A stretch of DNA of 64,000 nt, from the NCBI GenBank assembly GCA_013398295.1, contig VZSF01000964.1, positions 434,001-498,000 of the forward strand. Reading direction: 5' to 3'. The DNA is from Chionis minor (lineage: Eukaryota > Chordata > Aves > Charadriiformes > Chionididae). This document shows positions 1 to 13,879 of the stretch, piece by piece; the first letter of the stretch is position 1; each line of letters opens with the position of its first letter. The notes under the pieces are model-generated. The model did not search any database, had not been told where the DNA came from, and saw nothing but the letters and a program-made list of their open reading frames with translations. The translations under genes were made by a program, and so were the position numbers.

Positions 1-3000
1 CTGCTGCAGTGAAGTTATGCTGCCTCCAAATCAGTCCTGGTGAGGAGCTGGACTGCCACGAGCTGGCTTGTGTGTTACAGCGGAGGCTCCCAGAAAATCT
101 AGTTCACAAATGCAATGTCGGAGATAGAAACCACCCTTCTTGTCTTTGAGATTTTCCCGCTCAGTTTCTGGTGCGGATTTGCCCTGCAGCCCATTTTGTT
201 TGGTGTCACCAACCCCCATGTGCTCACTGCCCTCTCCCCCAGCCTGCTAGAACATCTGAAATCATTTGAAGAAAGGAATAGAAGATTTAAGGATAGCTTG
301 ATGATTTTTTTCAAAATTTACCATAAACTTACTGTAGGAAAGCCTCAAGCCATTCTCAGATCTTCTGCTTCTGCTCTCTACATTGCTTTTCTACCCCTGA
401 TATTACCTGGATGGAGGGACCTATAATTCAAATTATTATTATATCTTTCAAGGGTATAAGCTTTTTTGTCTTTGCATAGTATCTAGGAAGGAGTGTAATC
501 TGGACATTCAACTGTCTGTTTCTCAGGTTTCTTCTTTAGCTGATCCGTGGTGGTTTCTCTGAGGGAGAATCACCAGGATACTCACAGATATTCAGAGTTT
601 CTGCAATCTCTGTATGTTGTTCTTGTGAGTCTGGCTAGGACAAGAGTCCTTCTATCAAGGATTTGCTTGATAGATAGGGAAGGTCTGAAATATGAAGTGT
701 TTTTCCCTGAGTTATCATTTTTTGTGGCTACGGAGTAAAGAAGGTTGCAGAACTTTTATCAGGCACAAAGGCTATTTTTGACTAGACTGAATCCTAAAAG
801 ACTAATTGTCCCATTCTGCCATAAGTAAGTTTTTAAATTTTTTTCCATAGCAAAATGGTTTTCTGACCCTTTTGTGCTGTGAAGCATATCCCCTACTTGT
901 ACCATTACTCCAGAACAACAACTCAGTTCCTCATCTGCAGTTCAAGACTCCAGACCTGAGTGTGAATGCCTCCATCCGTGCGGTCGGCTGAGTGCGGGAA
1001 GTGGGAGTGCACAAACACCAGGTTCTCCTCCACCTGTCCGCAGTGTGGGAAGCAGGACAACGTATAGACAGGGACTGGGGAGTGACCTGCAGATCTTCCT
1101 GTGTGAACCTTCATGTAGCTGAGAGGGTTAGAGAGTGAAAACCAGAAGGAATTTGGTCCTTGCAGTATCCGTTGCTAGCATAGATGTGTTGTAGCTGTAC
1201 TTCTGGAGAAAGAAATCTCTCCTGGCAACATCTGACATAGAGCACTGTCACTGCATAGGGAAGGGTCAGAGGAGCCTTAGGTGTCTTTAAGTGTGGAAAG
1301 TGGGCAAAGGTAGCCTGGGGAGGCCTTGGAAATTAGGGAGTCATAAAGACCTTTGCTCTCGTTCTATGAGTTGTTTGTGAATTTACTAGTGGGAACAAAA
1401 TGAATCTGAAGCCCAGCACTCTTAGCTGATGTGGTCATTCCCACAGTGTGGTGCAATAAATAACCCTTCTTCTACATGGACATGGCTGGTAATCAGTAGC
1501 TTGCTAGGTACTTCTGGCTTCCTAAAACAGCTGCGTGCACTTGTGGGAATCTGAACTTTACATATCCATTTTCTGTCAAATCCGGGAAGTGGCGCCTGGG
1601 ATTCTGTACCTCACATTAGCAAATTCAGTTCTTGGCCTTGGGGGGTGGCAAGTGCCCTGTGATACCACTTGGCTTCAGTGAAACATGTGGCACTTGGCAC
1701 CTCCTGCACTCGTGGGTCAGTGGTTGTTTGCGAACAAGGGCGAGCACGAGGTTCGGCGCAAGAGGCTCTCCTAGGGCCCTGGGAAGGGCTCAGCAAGCCT
1801 CCGGTCCTATAGGACAGTCTGCACAGTCACAGTCCAAACCTTCTTGTGAAGCAGTAGCAAATGCAACAGATGACGTCCTGGCATGACAAAATTATCTTTT
1901 ATATATAAAGGACAGCTTGTAAGTCTCTGGTGCTCTTTAGTACTGAGGTACGGTCTCCCAGAAGGCTGCGTGCAGACCTCCTGCTCCAGTTATCTCCAGG
2001 AGGTGAGAGCTGTGTTTGCCACCTAGGAAGCAAGGCTCAGCTGCAGTCTAGGAGACACAAGGGTCCTTGCCCACTTGGGCCCACTTCTGAATCTACAGCC
2101 ACAAGAACCTCTGCATTGTAGTAGCCTGTTCTACTACATGTTTGGGTTTCCCACGGGAGCTGTTCCCCGACCCGACGTGGACTGTGCCACCACAGCGAGG
2201 ATGGGTGCAATATTCTAATGTGTATAAAACAGGTAACGCCACAGCTTCCTGGGGAATGGCTGGTATAGTCCACAGGTGGACAAACTTTACCAGTTACAGC
2301 TTCAAAATCCTTTTTTGTGGAGGTCTATAACAGTCACCTATAACTTTTATGATGTTGCAGCTGAATTAATATGAAGTTACATAGGCAGCTAATTTATGGT
2401 GGTTTTAGGAATGACGCCTAAAAATGTGAGGAAGCACAAAATGCCATCAGATGCTTGTGCTGGGCTTAAGTATAAAGTTCTTTGGTGAATAGACATGGAT
2501 TTAAATACATGCTTACAAACAGATGCTTACGTGTAAGCATGAATGTGACTTACTTGAAAAAAGCTAAATTTCCCTTTTACTTCCTGAAAAATCTCCATAC
2601 AGGTGACCACCTGTAAAGCCTTGAATCTTCTGGGACCTGGTTATCTATCTGGGAAGTGGCCACTGACACCACAGTGTATAAGATTGACTGGGATATGCCT
2701 GCAGCCTAGCCTGTAGTACATGATTTATGTGTAATTCTTTCTGTCTGGTTAAAAATTGTTACCTGAGTTAAATTTCCTGATGAAAAGCAGAACAGCTCAT
2801 AATGTTCACCCTCCATCTGCTGTCATTTATAATTAGACTGTAAACTCCTCAGAGCAAGAACTTGCTGTCCTTCTGTACACCTACAGTGCCAAACACACTG
2901 GGGTCTTGATATTAGTTGAGTTGCCATTAATAATAAATAGAGAGTAAAAGGAGAATGTGTAAATGCATTCAAACATGTAGCGACGCTTTTAAGTATAATT

Positions 3001-5970
3001 GTTATCGCTGCAAATCTCTGCGTGGTTGGCAGCTGGGCTGCACTGGAAGTGCAGAATCCCTGTAATTGGAATTTGCACGTTTTCCTGGTCTGTCAGAGCC
3101 TGCCTTTGATGGGTAGTGTCCAGAGTACCTCTAAAGAAAGACCCAGGGGCAGGGCTACTCAGAAGTAAAGACAAGCCAGATGGTTTGCCTTCACCTCCCT
3201 TTCCGAGAGACTTAAGAATGCCCAAGCTCATTACATTAGGATATGGCTCAAAGTTAAGTAACTTTTCAGTAATTAATACGTAAACACAAGGCTAGACTTT
3301 CGGACTGGGCTCTGCCTTTTTGAATCCCTGTGTGTGACTATGGCAAGGAAGCTCTCTGCTGGATGGGGGCACAGGGATGAACAAGCCCGCAGCGTTCAAG
3401 CATGCCCTGTGCTTGTACCCGGGTCTCCTTCACATCTGTACCACTGTGGAGAGGTCTTACAGGGGAAGGAGAGGCGAGCAGGCTCCCTCTGTTTTCTTCA
3501 TTATTTTACCTATTAATTTCATTTTGTTGGTCTTCAGCGTTCGCTTGTTCTCTGCTTTGTTTTGATCTGGTTTTATTTATTTGGATTGGTTTGTATTTTG
3601 GATCATATTTGTGCTACTAAGCTTTTCTGGTGCCAGTTTTAACAGCAGCAATACCAATTTTGTGAGCGGGATATTTGGGGCTTGGGACTATATTTATGTA
3701 ACTCAAGCAATTACTATCTATGGTGATTAGTGCCGTAAATACTGGAGGTGGATAAATTCCGTAGTATCTGTGGGAGAGTCATTGGTGTGCTGTAGTGACT
3801 ACCGATGGTGGATTCTAAACTGAGAATTTTTAAACTTTTCTAAATTTGAACCTCTAGCCTTCGGGTCATTTTTTTATTTTTTGATTTTTTCCCAGGTAAA
3901 TTTTTCCCTTCAGTTCTGGATATTGTATTCTTGCTGTGAGAATTCTTTAATTTCACATTCCCAGAAAAAATGTGTTTTAGTTTGTATCAGCTGCATGAAG
4001 AGGTGGAAAAGTGTGGAGTGAGAGTAAGAATCATTTGCTAGGCGCAGCTGTGAAACAGAAATAAATCAAGGTGGCAGGAAGGTGAGCTAGAGAGGGAAAG
4101 AAAATTGAAGAGTTTGTTACTGTAAATCCACCTGGTTAGTAAATCCAGCTATCGAATTGCGGCTGCAGTGTCAGAGAATATGAATTACATTCCGTTTTAA
4201 AAAGAAAAGTGTATTATTAAAACAGCATGTAATACCACATCTTCCATGCATAGCAGAAATAAAACCACTTTTGAGCTCTGACTACAAATGCTTTCATTGT
4301 AAAAGAAACATTCTTGTTGATCTAAAAATCTTATACACTTATCTGCTATCATACCTATCTGTGGCGCAGTGACACTGAGCCAGGAAATGCTTTTCAAAAA
4401 ATAGTTCAAATGTGAAAAATAAATGTCCTTGGCTCTAAAACATAATGTTTCTCTACCAAGAGCCAAACTTACTTCTATTGTAATGTTCATCAGCATTTTT
4501 TTTTTTTTATACTTTCAAATAGAATTAAAAAAATGTCATTTGAGGAAATCAACTGCTAGTCTGAGGAAGAAAGCCAAAATACTTTCTTTTCTCTGGGTCA
4601 TTTCCTGGCTCGTTCCCATTCTGGGTCATTCTTTTTTGCCTGGGTCACCCTCTCCTTCTTCATATTAATTTAATAATAATAACAAAAATACTCAAATGAA
4701 ATACATTTGCCTAGGATTTCCAAGGATTTTCCTGGCAGTAAGTAGAAAAAGGCCTGCTTGGTTTTGAAGGCACTGGCTGGATCACAGCCAGATGGAGCTT
4801 CTCAGCAAAGAGAATATGGCAAATGGTAAAGCATCAGAAGGTTTAAAGAATCATATAGCAAGTCAGTCGCTAAGTAGGAGAAGAATCAAGGGCACTCTAA
4901 TCCTTTTCTTGGAGTGTTTAGACTCAGTAGAAACATCACTAGATAGATAAGATTGATAGTCAGATCTCCCAGACACTTGCCATTTTGACATCTGCTTACT
5001 GTGCAAGTCCAGAAATTATTCTAGCTTAAGGAGAGGTCTACCCTTCAAGGACTGGAAAGCCTGCAACGTTGAATTTAAAAAGAAAAAAGTGCAGTGTTCT
5101 AATGGTGTTTTGTGGGGGTGAATTAAATTGTGAAATTTGAAGTCTCAGCTATCAACATGAAACCACCCTTAGCCTCTAATTTGAAACATATTGGAGAAGC
5201 CATGCTACAAGTGTTGAGTTTTCCCTACAACAAAAGCACCCATTGAGTTAAAGGAACTTTTGTGTATAGAAAACATTATGAAAAACAGAGGTAATTTGGA
5301 AGAGCAAAGGTGATTTAATGTAATTTAAAAATATAAATGATTGAGCCTCTGTCTTTTTCGGAGCTTGACAAAACATTTTGGTATAGAACTGTGTGCGTGC
5401 ATGAGCATTAACTGTTCTTCATAAACAAATTTTGATTCTGTCGAACCTTCAGTTCCTAAATAATGCTTGTGTTAGAAGCATTGTATTTATACTAGATAGT
5501 GCAACTGTCAGCTGGTTTTAGGCAGGTATTCTTGACCACTGTGAGGAGAGACATTTTTCTTATGTCATTGAACACATTATTGGAATTTTATTGCATATTC
5601 TCCTTCTCCTGGGGAATCTGTAGAATTTAATATATTTTCATATTACTACAAAACTGTCTCCTGAACAATTAGGATGGTGAAACTATATCAAAAACATTGA
5701 GAGACCACCTTCCATCTCCTTCAGAGACCTTGCAGTCTAAATAACAGCATTGTTTTGGGAAGGTATTTCTGCCCGTGTTGGGCAGAGAACCGAGCTGGTC
5801 GCTGCAGTGCTTGCGCCTTTTCAGGAGCAGCACATACAATGTGTGGCCAGCATAACCGCTTCAGGTCTTCTTGAACCCCGGCGGAGTCTTATGGAGAAGA
5901 CATAGGGTACAATGAGTTACAGTAGGCAGGTTACATCACCCTGGTGACAGCACTGGTCTTCCAGCCTAGA
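1..5970. other. Upstream TEAD1 intron, no gene recognised
   Basis: AT-rich non-coding DNA with many short chance frames and no recognisable protein. It contains a MIR/L2-like relic at 2831-2940 and a small hairpin at 2523-2540. A short stretch near 5722-5742 resembles the '…GCAGTCTAAATA' tail of old amniote repeats. The segment at 950-1060 contains CPQCGK-like residues on one frame but no zinc-finger spacing. It is read as intron because the next supported exon on the + strand is the TEAD1 exon at 19212. Confidence 0.6.
2831..2940 (+). repeat. Ancient MIR/L2-type 3' end relic
   Basis: The order 'actgtaaactcctcagagc', then 'tctgtacacctacagtgcc', then 'acactggggtcttgat' and an AATAATAAATA tail matches the 3' end of old amniote SINE/LINE repeats, as I remember it. 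A second, independently decayed copy at 42513-42612 shares the same blocks in the same order, which supports a repeat family rather than chance. The exact family is uncertain. Confidence 0.6.
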
Positions 5971-6110
5971 TCACAGAATCATTTAGGCTGGAAAATACCT
6001 TTAAGATCATCCAGTCCAACCATTGGCCCTACTCTACCAGGTCCGCCACTAAACCATGTCTCTGAGCACCACATCTACACAACTTTTAAACACATCTAGG
6101 GATGGTGACA
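5971..6110 (-). mobile_element. CR1 LINE, 3'-end fragment
   Basis: It begins TCACAGAATCATTTAGG and continues with the CR1 blocks 'aagatcatccagtccaacc', 'ccactaaaccatgtctctg' and 'catctagggatggtgac'. The 3' end of the element is on the left, so the element is on the minus strand, antisense to TEAD1. It is heavily 5'-truncated, as is usual for avian CR1, and holds no coding capacity. Confidence 0.88.
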
Positions 6111-9100
6111 TTTGATGTGCCTGTGGATCCTCTGTGAGCAGCGCCTTGGCTGGCTGCTGCCTCTCCAGGAGGGAGCAGGTGCTGAGGGGAGAGCTGGGTG
6201 TGCTCTGGCCACAGGAGCCTGGCCAGGCACTTGGACTTCACGAGCGACGGACAGAGCAGCCCTGGGCTTGCAGCATGCAGCTGTCTGAGGGCACAGCGGC
6301 AGCTCTGGCTCTGGGAAAAGGAGAAAATGTGACCCAACTGTTGGAGCGATTGCCCATGCAGAGAGAACTAAAACGAGCCTTGCAAGGGTACGCTTGCCTT
6401 TTGTGTCCCTCCTGCCAAACAGAGGAGGACTGACAGACAGACAGGAGGTGGAAAGTCCCGAGTGAAGAGCAGTAAGGCACAACACACGTCCATGCGTTTC
6501 CTTTCTGTTTCTCTGATATACTCTGTGGGTTTCTCTCATTGCTTTGGACAGGCTCCTTTCTGCAAGGCTTTCTCCCTGTGCTCCCTTCCCACCCCTCTCT
6601 TCCACATGTAGCAGGAACAGGCAATAGTCCCAATCATGAGCGAGCAGACAGCAGTGAAAATCCCCAGCGCAGACCTCCGTGCCGGGTTGGATGAGTCCAA
6701 CACTTCCTTTCCAAGAAACAGCTCCAACTGCATTGTGGCAGAAGGGTGACTCAGGTGGGGGAAAACGGCAGGGGTCTGCTAAGGTTAGGTCGGCATGGAC
6801 CTGCTCCCACATGCCCACCCAGCTCAGGGAGACCCAGGGTGGCTCGTGAGAAGCACTTGGGCCCTACTGATGGAGCTGGAAATAAGAAGCAAGGTCTTGG
6901 ACAGGGAAGCTGTTCTTCAGGGCTAGGGAGAGGCAGGTGGTGATTGCCTTTGAAACTGTGAACAGTGAGCGGAGGGGAGGAAAGGGTGCTGTGGCAGAAA
7001 TGACGGTATTTCTGTTAAATGCAGGGTTTTTAAAGTCCAGTAGAATTATGAGGATTAGTTCCTAGGCTTGTTCTTTTCATTTGGGTTTTTATATATATTT
7101 TGTTTTCTGCTGCCTGGACCACACCATCTCTTCTTTAACTCTGCCGGCGTCCAGTGAATTCACAATCCTAATGGGTGCCAGCAAAGTTATTTTTGTGGAA
7201 AATTGACACCTCCTGAAGCAGGATTAAACTACAGTGAACACGGAGTTGAAATAGACTGGAAACGTAAGTCGGAGCTTAAGACAGAAATTGCTTCCTCAAC
7301 AGGCAATAACTACAAGAGAACTGCAGAATAACTGCATGACTATTATATTGAGTTTTGAAAATGCTACAGCTAGTCATTGTAGGTTTTACTACGCTTAGCA
7401 ATTAAAGATTGCCACAGTTTGGGATTGTTTCAGTATCTCAGCGGGGATAGTGTTTTCTACTCCCTTGTAGAAGATGTAAGTCCTGCATAAAAGCATCCTG
7501 CCTTCTTAGGTGAATCTTATTTGAGATGTGAGAAATAAATTTTCCATTACGGACAAAATTCAAGCTATAGATCTGTCATTATCTGTACGAGGCAGTCATA
7601 CTGTCATACTTTACAAAGTAAAGCCGATGCCAATGCATTCACTACCTGTGGAAGGATAGGTGTTGGAGGCAAGTGTGAGATGGAAGGAAGAAGTTGGAGT
7701 GTAGAAGTGCTGTATTAGTAACGCTCATTTCCTTACATAGGAGGCTTCCTTTGCAGTACATAGATAAACAACTTGGACTTAAAATTTAATTTGGCAGGTA
7801 ATTTGCCCATAACACTACTGCTAGCAGTTGGAAAACAAAATGAGTTAAAATATTTTTATTTGACAGCTACTGCACTTGCAACCAAAATTGTCGCTTTGAT
7901 TCTTCTCTATACACAAAAACACAAGGTGGGGTTTCCAGTGTTGGCTTGTGATGAAGACAAGCCACTAGACATGTTGTGACTAGTCAACATGGACCCCAAG
8001 TTCTATCTGATCTCACATGCTGGCTTCTGAAATCTCTTTCTGTTTAGAATCGGTGAGAACAAGGTCAGAAACCTGCGATTAAATCCCAGTCCTGCTGAGG
8101 GCCATGGTGGTGTGATTTCAAACACCCCCCCCCCCCCCCCCCCTTTTTTTTTTGTCTTGCGATTCTGTGTCCTATCAGCAGAAAACCACAGCCTTTCCCA
8201 AAGTGAGCCTCCCAGTATTATCACTCCTCTGTTTCCAGGCTCCTACAGGGCTGATAGGCAGGGCCTTTTTCCAGCCAAAACAATTGCTAATCGAGATGTG
8301 AGGAGCTTCATTAAACTTGGAGTGATTATTCATATGTATAAAATGGCTCTGCGTTGGCAGAATCAGAGCCTGGGGCAGTAGCTCAAGTAGTAACACCAAA
8401 GCAGAATAAAACTGTTTTCTCCTGGTTTTGCCTGGTACCAAATTGGCACATTCAGATGAGCACGAGGCGTTCACAACCTTGTGTAGCAGCTTTAGAGTGA
8501 CAGAGCTTGTAGATGGTGTTTGGCAGAGTTTCTTAATTTTAGCTAAAATCTAGCTCTTTCAATGAATGTTTGAGAAAGTATGTGTGTGCATGTGTTTGCA
8601 CTTACGCAAAGGAGTGTTTGTATAACATCTGCAAAGCAGAGAACAAGTGGGCTTGAAGGATAAAAAAAGGTACCAGCATTGGATTCCAGAGGTGGTTTTG
8701 GCCAATTGGATGTTGCAGTTGTTAGTCCAAAACTTGCCTTTCTCCTGCTTCGTAAAAAGAAGGGTCCTTCTTCAGCTTGGTATAGGGAAGGGGTTAATTT
8801 TGTGGCTATTTCTTGTTTAAACAAATGCACCTGAGTAAATGAAGGAACCTTTTACTTTACTGTGCTTTTTTGTACCTTTTTAACAGAATACTTAAATCAT
8901 TATATAAAATATTTTTTATATAGACGAAAGTTTTATGTTACATATGAACCAGTCAGACGTTGGACCACCCTTCAAATAGCATTGGTTTTCCCTTTCCTGA
9001 CTGAACTTACAGAAAGTTGTTCAAGCAGGTGGTTTTCTGTCCCTTTTCCCACCTCACTCAGAGCTGTTAGAGTGAACACTCATGTTTTTGTAGCCATTGT

Positions 9101-9780
9101 GGAAAAAACCTTTCATCCTGAAAACAAGTTTAAAAAAAAAAGAAAGAAGTAGAAAACCAGTTAGTGATATGCTGGGAATAAAATGAGAGAGCTATGAACT
9201 TGAAGGATTGGATCTGGTTTTGCAAATGGCTGCATGACATGACAACTCCAATAAAACTGGGGAGGCTCGGGGAATCGGGGGAACAAACGGTTTCAGGGCT
9301 ACATCTAAACAGTATGACTTGCTGCCAGGTCTGTCATATGTGTGAGCAATGAATCATATGTGGTCCTAGCAGGAAGCTAGTAACGCACCAGAGATTAAGG
9401 ATGGACTTAATTCTAATATTTGTAATACTTGGTATGTGGTATTAATAGTTCCAGTTTGGCTTTTGGGGTGAAAAAATAACTAGTCATGCTCAGGGATGCT
9501 GTAGGAAGGCAGTTACAACAAACTACAAAGAAGAGATTGTCTGTTTGCACATACGAAAATCATTGACTCCGTTTCCGTCATTCGCAAACTCCCAGGTAGA
9601 TGGGCCTGAAACAGTGGCAAAGACATCATTAGATGCCCAAGATGGCTAGCTCCAAAGGCATTCAGGGTGTTTGTGCCTGTATCCAGGTCCAGATGCCAAA
9701 GTTATGCGTGTAGAAGGATAGGGAGAGATGAATCCTTAATGGATTAATAGATAGATGAATGGATAATAAGTAATTCATTA
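6111..9780. other. Upstream TEAD1 intron, no gene recognised
   Basis: Non-coding. The left part (6110-6950) is GC-richer and carries long overlapping open frames on both strands, including a 240-codon minus-strand frame (6096-6818). That frame runs into the CR1 fragment and matches no family I know, so it is not called. A minus-strand frame near 6620-6660 would encode a hydrophobic stretch (IFTAVCSLMIGTIACSCYMW), but nothing around it looks like a gene. A C19/T10 tract lies at 8125-8153. Confidence 0.55.
8125..8153. repeat. Homopolymer junction C19-T10
   Basis: An uninterrupted run of 19 C (8125-8143) is followed directly by 10 T (8144-8153), a pure pyrimidine tract. It could form triplex or, on the G strand, quadruplex DNA. 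Its true length is likely to be variable or miscounted in short-read data. Confidence 0.9.
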
Positions 9781-10380
9781 ATAGAATGGTTTAAGTTGGA
9801 AAGGACCTTAAAGATCACCTAGTTCGAACCCCCCCTGCCATGGGCAAGGGCACCTCCCACTAGACCAGGTTGCTCAAGGTCCTGTCCAACCTGGCCTTGA
9901 ACACTTCCAGGGATGGGGCATCCACAACCTGCCCAGGAAACCGGTTCCAGTGCCTCACCACCCTCACAGTGAAAAACTTCTTCCTAATACCTAATCTAAA
10001 TCTCCCCTCGTCCAGCTTGAAGTCATGACCCCTTGTCCTATCGCTACATGCCCTTGTAAAAAGTCCCTCTCCAGCTTTCTTGTAGGCCCCTTTCAGATAC
10101 TGGAAGGCCACCCCAGGTCTCTCAGCCTGTCTTCATAGCAGCGGTGCTCTAACCCTCTGATCATCTTCGTGGCCCTCCCCTGGACCTGCTCCAGCAGTCC
10201 ATGTCCATGTTGCACTGGGGGCTCCAGAGCTGGATGCAGGACTCCAGATGGGGTCTCATGAGAGCAGAGGGGCAGAATCCCCTCCCTCGACCTGCTGGCC
10301 ACGCTTCCATTGATACAGCCCAGCATGCAGTTGACTTTCTGGGCTGTAAGGGCAGAACACCACTGGAGCTGAAGGAGGGC
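9781..10380 (-). mobile_element. CR1 LINE, 5'-truncated, end of ORF2
   Basis: The minus strand encodes the C-terminal tail of CR1 ORF2: blocks such as [19 protein letters not shown] (10093-10326) and then [20 protein letters not shown] with a stop near 9860. The two blocks are in different frames, so the copy is broken by at least one frameshift. The + strand shows the typical 3' end 'tagaatggtttaagttgg'. The reverse-transcriptase core is absent through 5' truncation. The right boundary is approximate. Confidence 0.92.
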
Positions 10381-13300
10381 CAGCGTCTATTTTCTCTGGG
10401 GTTTTATACTGTAATTCATAATTTGTGGAGTCACTGGGAAGGCACAGAGCCTCTGTGCAGACTGAGCCCCTGCCTCAACCTCCATTGAGTGACTGAACTT
10501 AAAGCATTCAAGGAATAGACAGTTGTTAGATGTAAGCAAGGACTGCATCTATTTTTCTGTCTCTTTTCCAGTCTTGTATGTAAAAAAAAAAAAAAAAAAG
10601 CCCGTTGTCCTGATAGCTACGTATACTAGCTTTTATTTTCTGTGTATAAGCGGGTCAGCAGAATGAATTATAGTGAACTGCCAAACTGCTCCGTAAACTT
10701 GCCCCAAGCGAAGCGGTGGCTGCAGACCTTGCCCTGAGGGACTATACTGTGGCCTCTGCTCACAGGTCTCAGGGCAAGGGAGCGTTTGTTACAGCCATGT
10801 CACCTGCCCTAGCAGTGGAGCCCCCCAGGTGTGGGCAGACCCCCCTCAGTCACAGAACATTCTTCTAAAAGCTGAATAGTCGGTGAATGGGTGAAATATT
10901 AATAATCCCCACTTCACAATATAGCAGCTCTTGCCATAGAAAAGTCACAGCTGGAATACAGCTGGGGTAAGCACGCCACGGCGTTACACTGGTAATAGAT
11001 GTTGCCGTTGCTGTTCACAAGCCATCCCTGTTGGGCAACGGTAGGTGCACGATGGGCTCCCGCTGCAGAGCGTGGCAGCTGGGTTGTTGCACAGTCGCCT
11101 CCTGCAGTTGCGGGAGGAATGGCTTCTCCTTCTGAGAGCCGGTAAATATTTTATCCTTTCCTTTGCTTCATGTCGGCAATTAGCAAAAGCAAGTCAGACA
11201 CAACGCTCGCTATTCTTCATTCCACCGACTGCCAAGTCATATTTAGAATAATCTTTGTTGGTTACCACCACAATGCAGTATTTGAGCTGGGTTAAATCCC
11301 AGGAACACCCTTATAATTGAAACCAGCTGGGCGCAAATGAGCGCTAGCACCTAGGATGAATGCGGCCGCTTCAGTATCACACGAGGAAGGAATTGTTTCT
11401 CAAACAGCTGGGACCGTAAGGAGATAGGGAGCCACAACTGGCATGTTAAGATTCACTCACCCGGTGGTAACTTGGCAATCAGTGCAGACCGTGGACCACG
11501 AGCAGCATGTAGCCCCTCACCGAGCACTTTGCAGGCTGGATTGCTGGGCACTAGCTGGATGCTGTGGATGGTTCGTAGCTGTAGCTGCTCGCAGAAGGCG
11601 TCCTGGTGAGCCAGCACAAAGCCGACCCAGCCCGCAGGTGTGGTGTAGTCACAGTCAGAACCCAGTTGTTTCCCCACTGAGAAGATGAACCATTTTATTA
11701 ATCGTATGAAATTAAAACTGATGGAAAAGAAAATTGGGTTGGAGTCAATGACTCGGCATCCTTACAACAATAATTAAATATCAACAAAAGCAGCGTTTGG
11801 GAAAAAAATAAATAAATTAGGCCCTCAGAGTGGTACAAAATACTCTCTTCAGCTGGATAAAGAGCGCAGACAGATGAAAGCTGTTTGCAAAGCAAAAAAT
11901 TCCCATATATTAACATCAACCCACTCTTTGCTGAGTAATCTGTTTCTATAAGTAAAAACCGAGTGATTCAAGGGAATGCATTGTTTCTTTTTAGAAATAG
12001 TTCATATAATCCTAATTTCACATTTAGGTCTATATGCTGCCTACTCTTGAAGATCTAAGTAATTATTTGTTCGGTAAGTTTCCTCATAGTTTGTGAAAAT
12101 ACACATGTAAATCTTCTCAGATGAGCAGGGTACAGTTCTATTTGAAAGAAACTATTGCTTTACTGATGTTGTGTTACATGTTTTTGCTATTTTACACATT
12201 GGCATGACGCTGTCTGTCTTCCTGCTACTTTTATGCATACCCTGCATGCAGTGGTTGAGGGGAAGGAAGTAATGCCTGAATTCACTCACCGCATAATGCA
12301 CTTGCTTCAGAAAAAAACACCACGCTGCTTTTCAAAGGTGCTCTGTAGCTGTAGATGAACCGATCATGTTATTCCTCCACAGATCCCAAGGACAAATCTG
12401 AAGTAGGTAGCATGCAGTTAGTAAATAGGTTGAATCCCAAGTGAGAAATGGTGACTTTAATCCTAGGAGAACAGAACTAGTTTATATCAATGATAGGGAG
12501 TACATGGAAGCATCATTACATGCAACTATTTGATCACCAAAAAAGCACGGCATCAGAATTTTTCCCTGAAGTGTTCATGCAGTCAGAGAAAAACTCTTTT
12601 TATTTCATTTCAATGGCAAAACTGAATGGCTGAATTAGTCTGGCTGAGTTTTAAAGGAAGACTTTATCCTAGAAAAGGTCTGCTTCTCTCTCCTGGTGCT
12701 CTTTCTTCTTAGAGGCAATAATTGCTGATAAGTAGACCTTGTAACAAAAATACAATATAAAATCATTTTAAGCTAATGATTTTGTCATTGGATGCTCTGT
12801 AAATGATTTAAATTTTTATTCTTCATACTGTGTTATATCCTTTCCTCATAAAACTAAATGATCTATAAAATGGCTTGAATATATATAGCATTTTCCTGAA
12901 AGCAATACCATTTGAACACCTCAAAGAATCAGAAAAATCCATACACATGCATTACAGCTACAGAATCCACAGTATGAATTTGTTTTTAAATAAAAAAAGT
13001 AATTTTCTTAAAGGCCTGAGAGTATTGCTTGATTTGCATAAAAACACTGCAAAGACACTTTTACTGGCAAAGTAGAAACTTCAGCTTGATTTTTATTGGA
13101 AGAAATCACGTTTAACAAAAGCTCCACTTTTAATACTTAGCAATGCTAAATGCTGCTTTAGACTGGGAGAAGGCTCCTACCTGGCATTTTTTTCTAGGGG
13201 TGCTCTGTTGGAGAGAGTCAGAAGCAGTTTTCTGTATGCCCCTGGAGATGGCATGACTCTCCTGCTGATGTCCTCCTTCAGGAATAAATCAACCCATCAA

Positions 13301-13879
13301 GGAGACCTGCAGAAGAATTCTGTACTGATAGCAATAGCAGCACAGTTTTTATTGTAGTTGGGAGTTAGACTGACTTTCTATTAGGAAAAACATAAAATAC
13401 TAGTAAAATTGAAGCTTTCCACCAATTGCAGATTTACTTTAATCAATGCAGAAAGAGCTTGAGAAATCCAGATGTGATATGGTGTGTCAGGCAGTTCGAC
13501 AGATACTCATCACCCAAAACTCCCATGGAGAGCACCAGCAGGAGAAGAAGCCCTCTTCTCCCCAGCCTAGTGGTTTGTTCTTCCTCCCCATCCTGGCTGT
13601 CTTGAGCTACTTCACTGTGGCTTTTGCCAGTGATGTTCATGCAGTAGACTGCCCAGCAGCAGTGCAAGGAAACCACACCAAGCGAAGGGGCATGTAGCTC
13701 CACCGGCATCAGCGGTAGGAATCCTGTTTTCCCCTGGATTTCTGCTCTGCAGCTGACAAAGCTGTCTGGTCACTGAGACATCTGTGAAGTCTCCGGGGCA
13801 TCTGGCTTCCCCCATGCCTAGTCAAGGATGTGCTCCCACTGCAGGGTGTTTTACATTGTGTCTTGGCTGCTGAGCCTCA
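10381..13879. other. Upstream TEAD1 intron, no gene recognised
   Basis: Non-coding. It contains an A18 run at 10582-10599. A minus-strand frame at 11453-11677 (…DCDYTTPAGWVGFVLAHQDA…) looks protein-like for a few residues but has no extended family match and no neighbouring exon structure. The rest is AT-rich intron. Confidence 0.55.
10582..10599. repeat. A18 homopolymer
   Basis: Uninterrupted run of 18 A, about 200 bases to the right of the CR1 fragment and not clearly part of it. Confidence 0.8.

Noticed and set aside
923..1114. Cys/His-containing frames near 1 kb, considered as a zinc-finger fragment
   Set aside because: CPQCGK and CFPHCGQ words occur but the C2H2 spacing and linker pattern are absent.
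6096..6818. 240-codon minus-strand open frame
   Set aside because: It is the longest frame free of unknown bases but lies in GC-rich DNA, runs into a CR1 fragment, overlaps other open frames on both strands and shows no domain I recognise.
11453..11677. Minus-strand frame with DCDYTTPAGW, considered as an MBT-repeat pseudogene
   Set aside because: Only a few residues resemble an MBT repeat (the …PAGW… word); the flanking residues do not fit the family.
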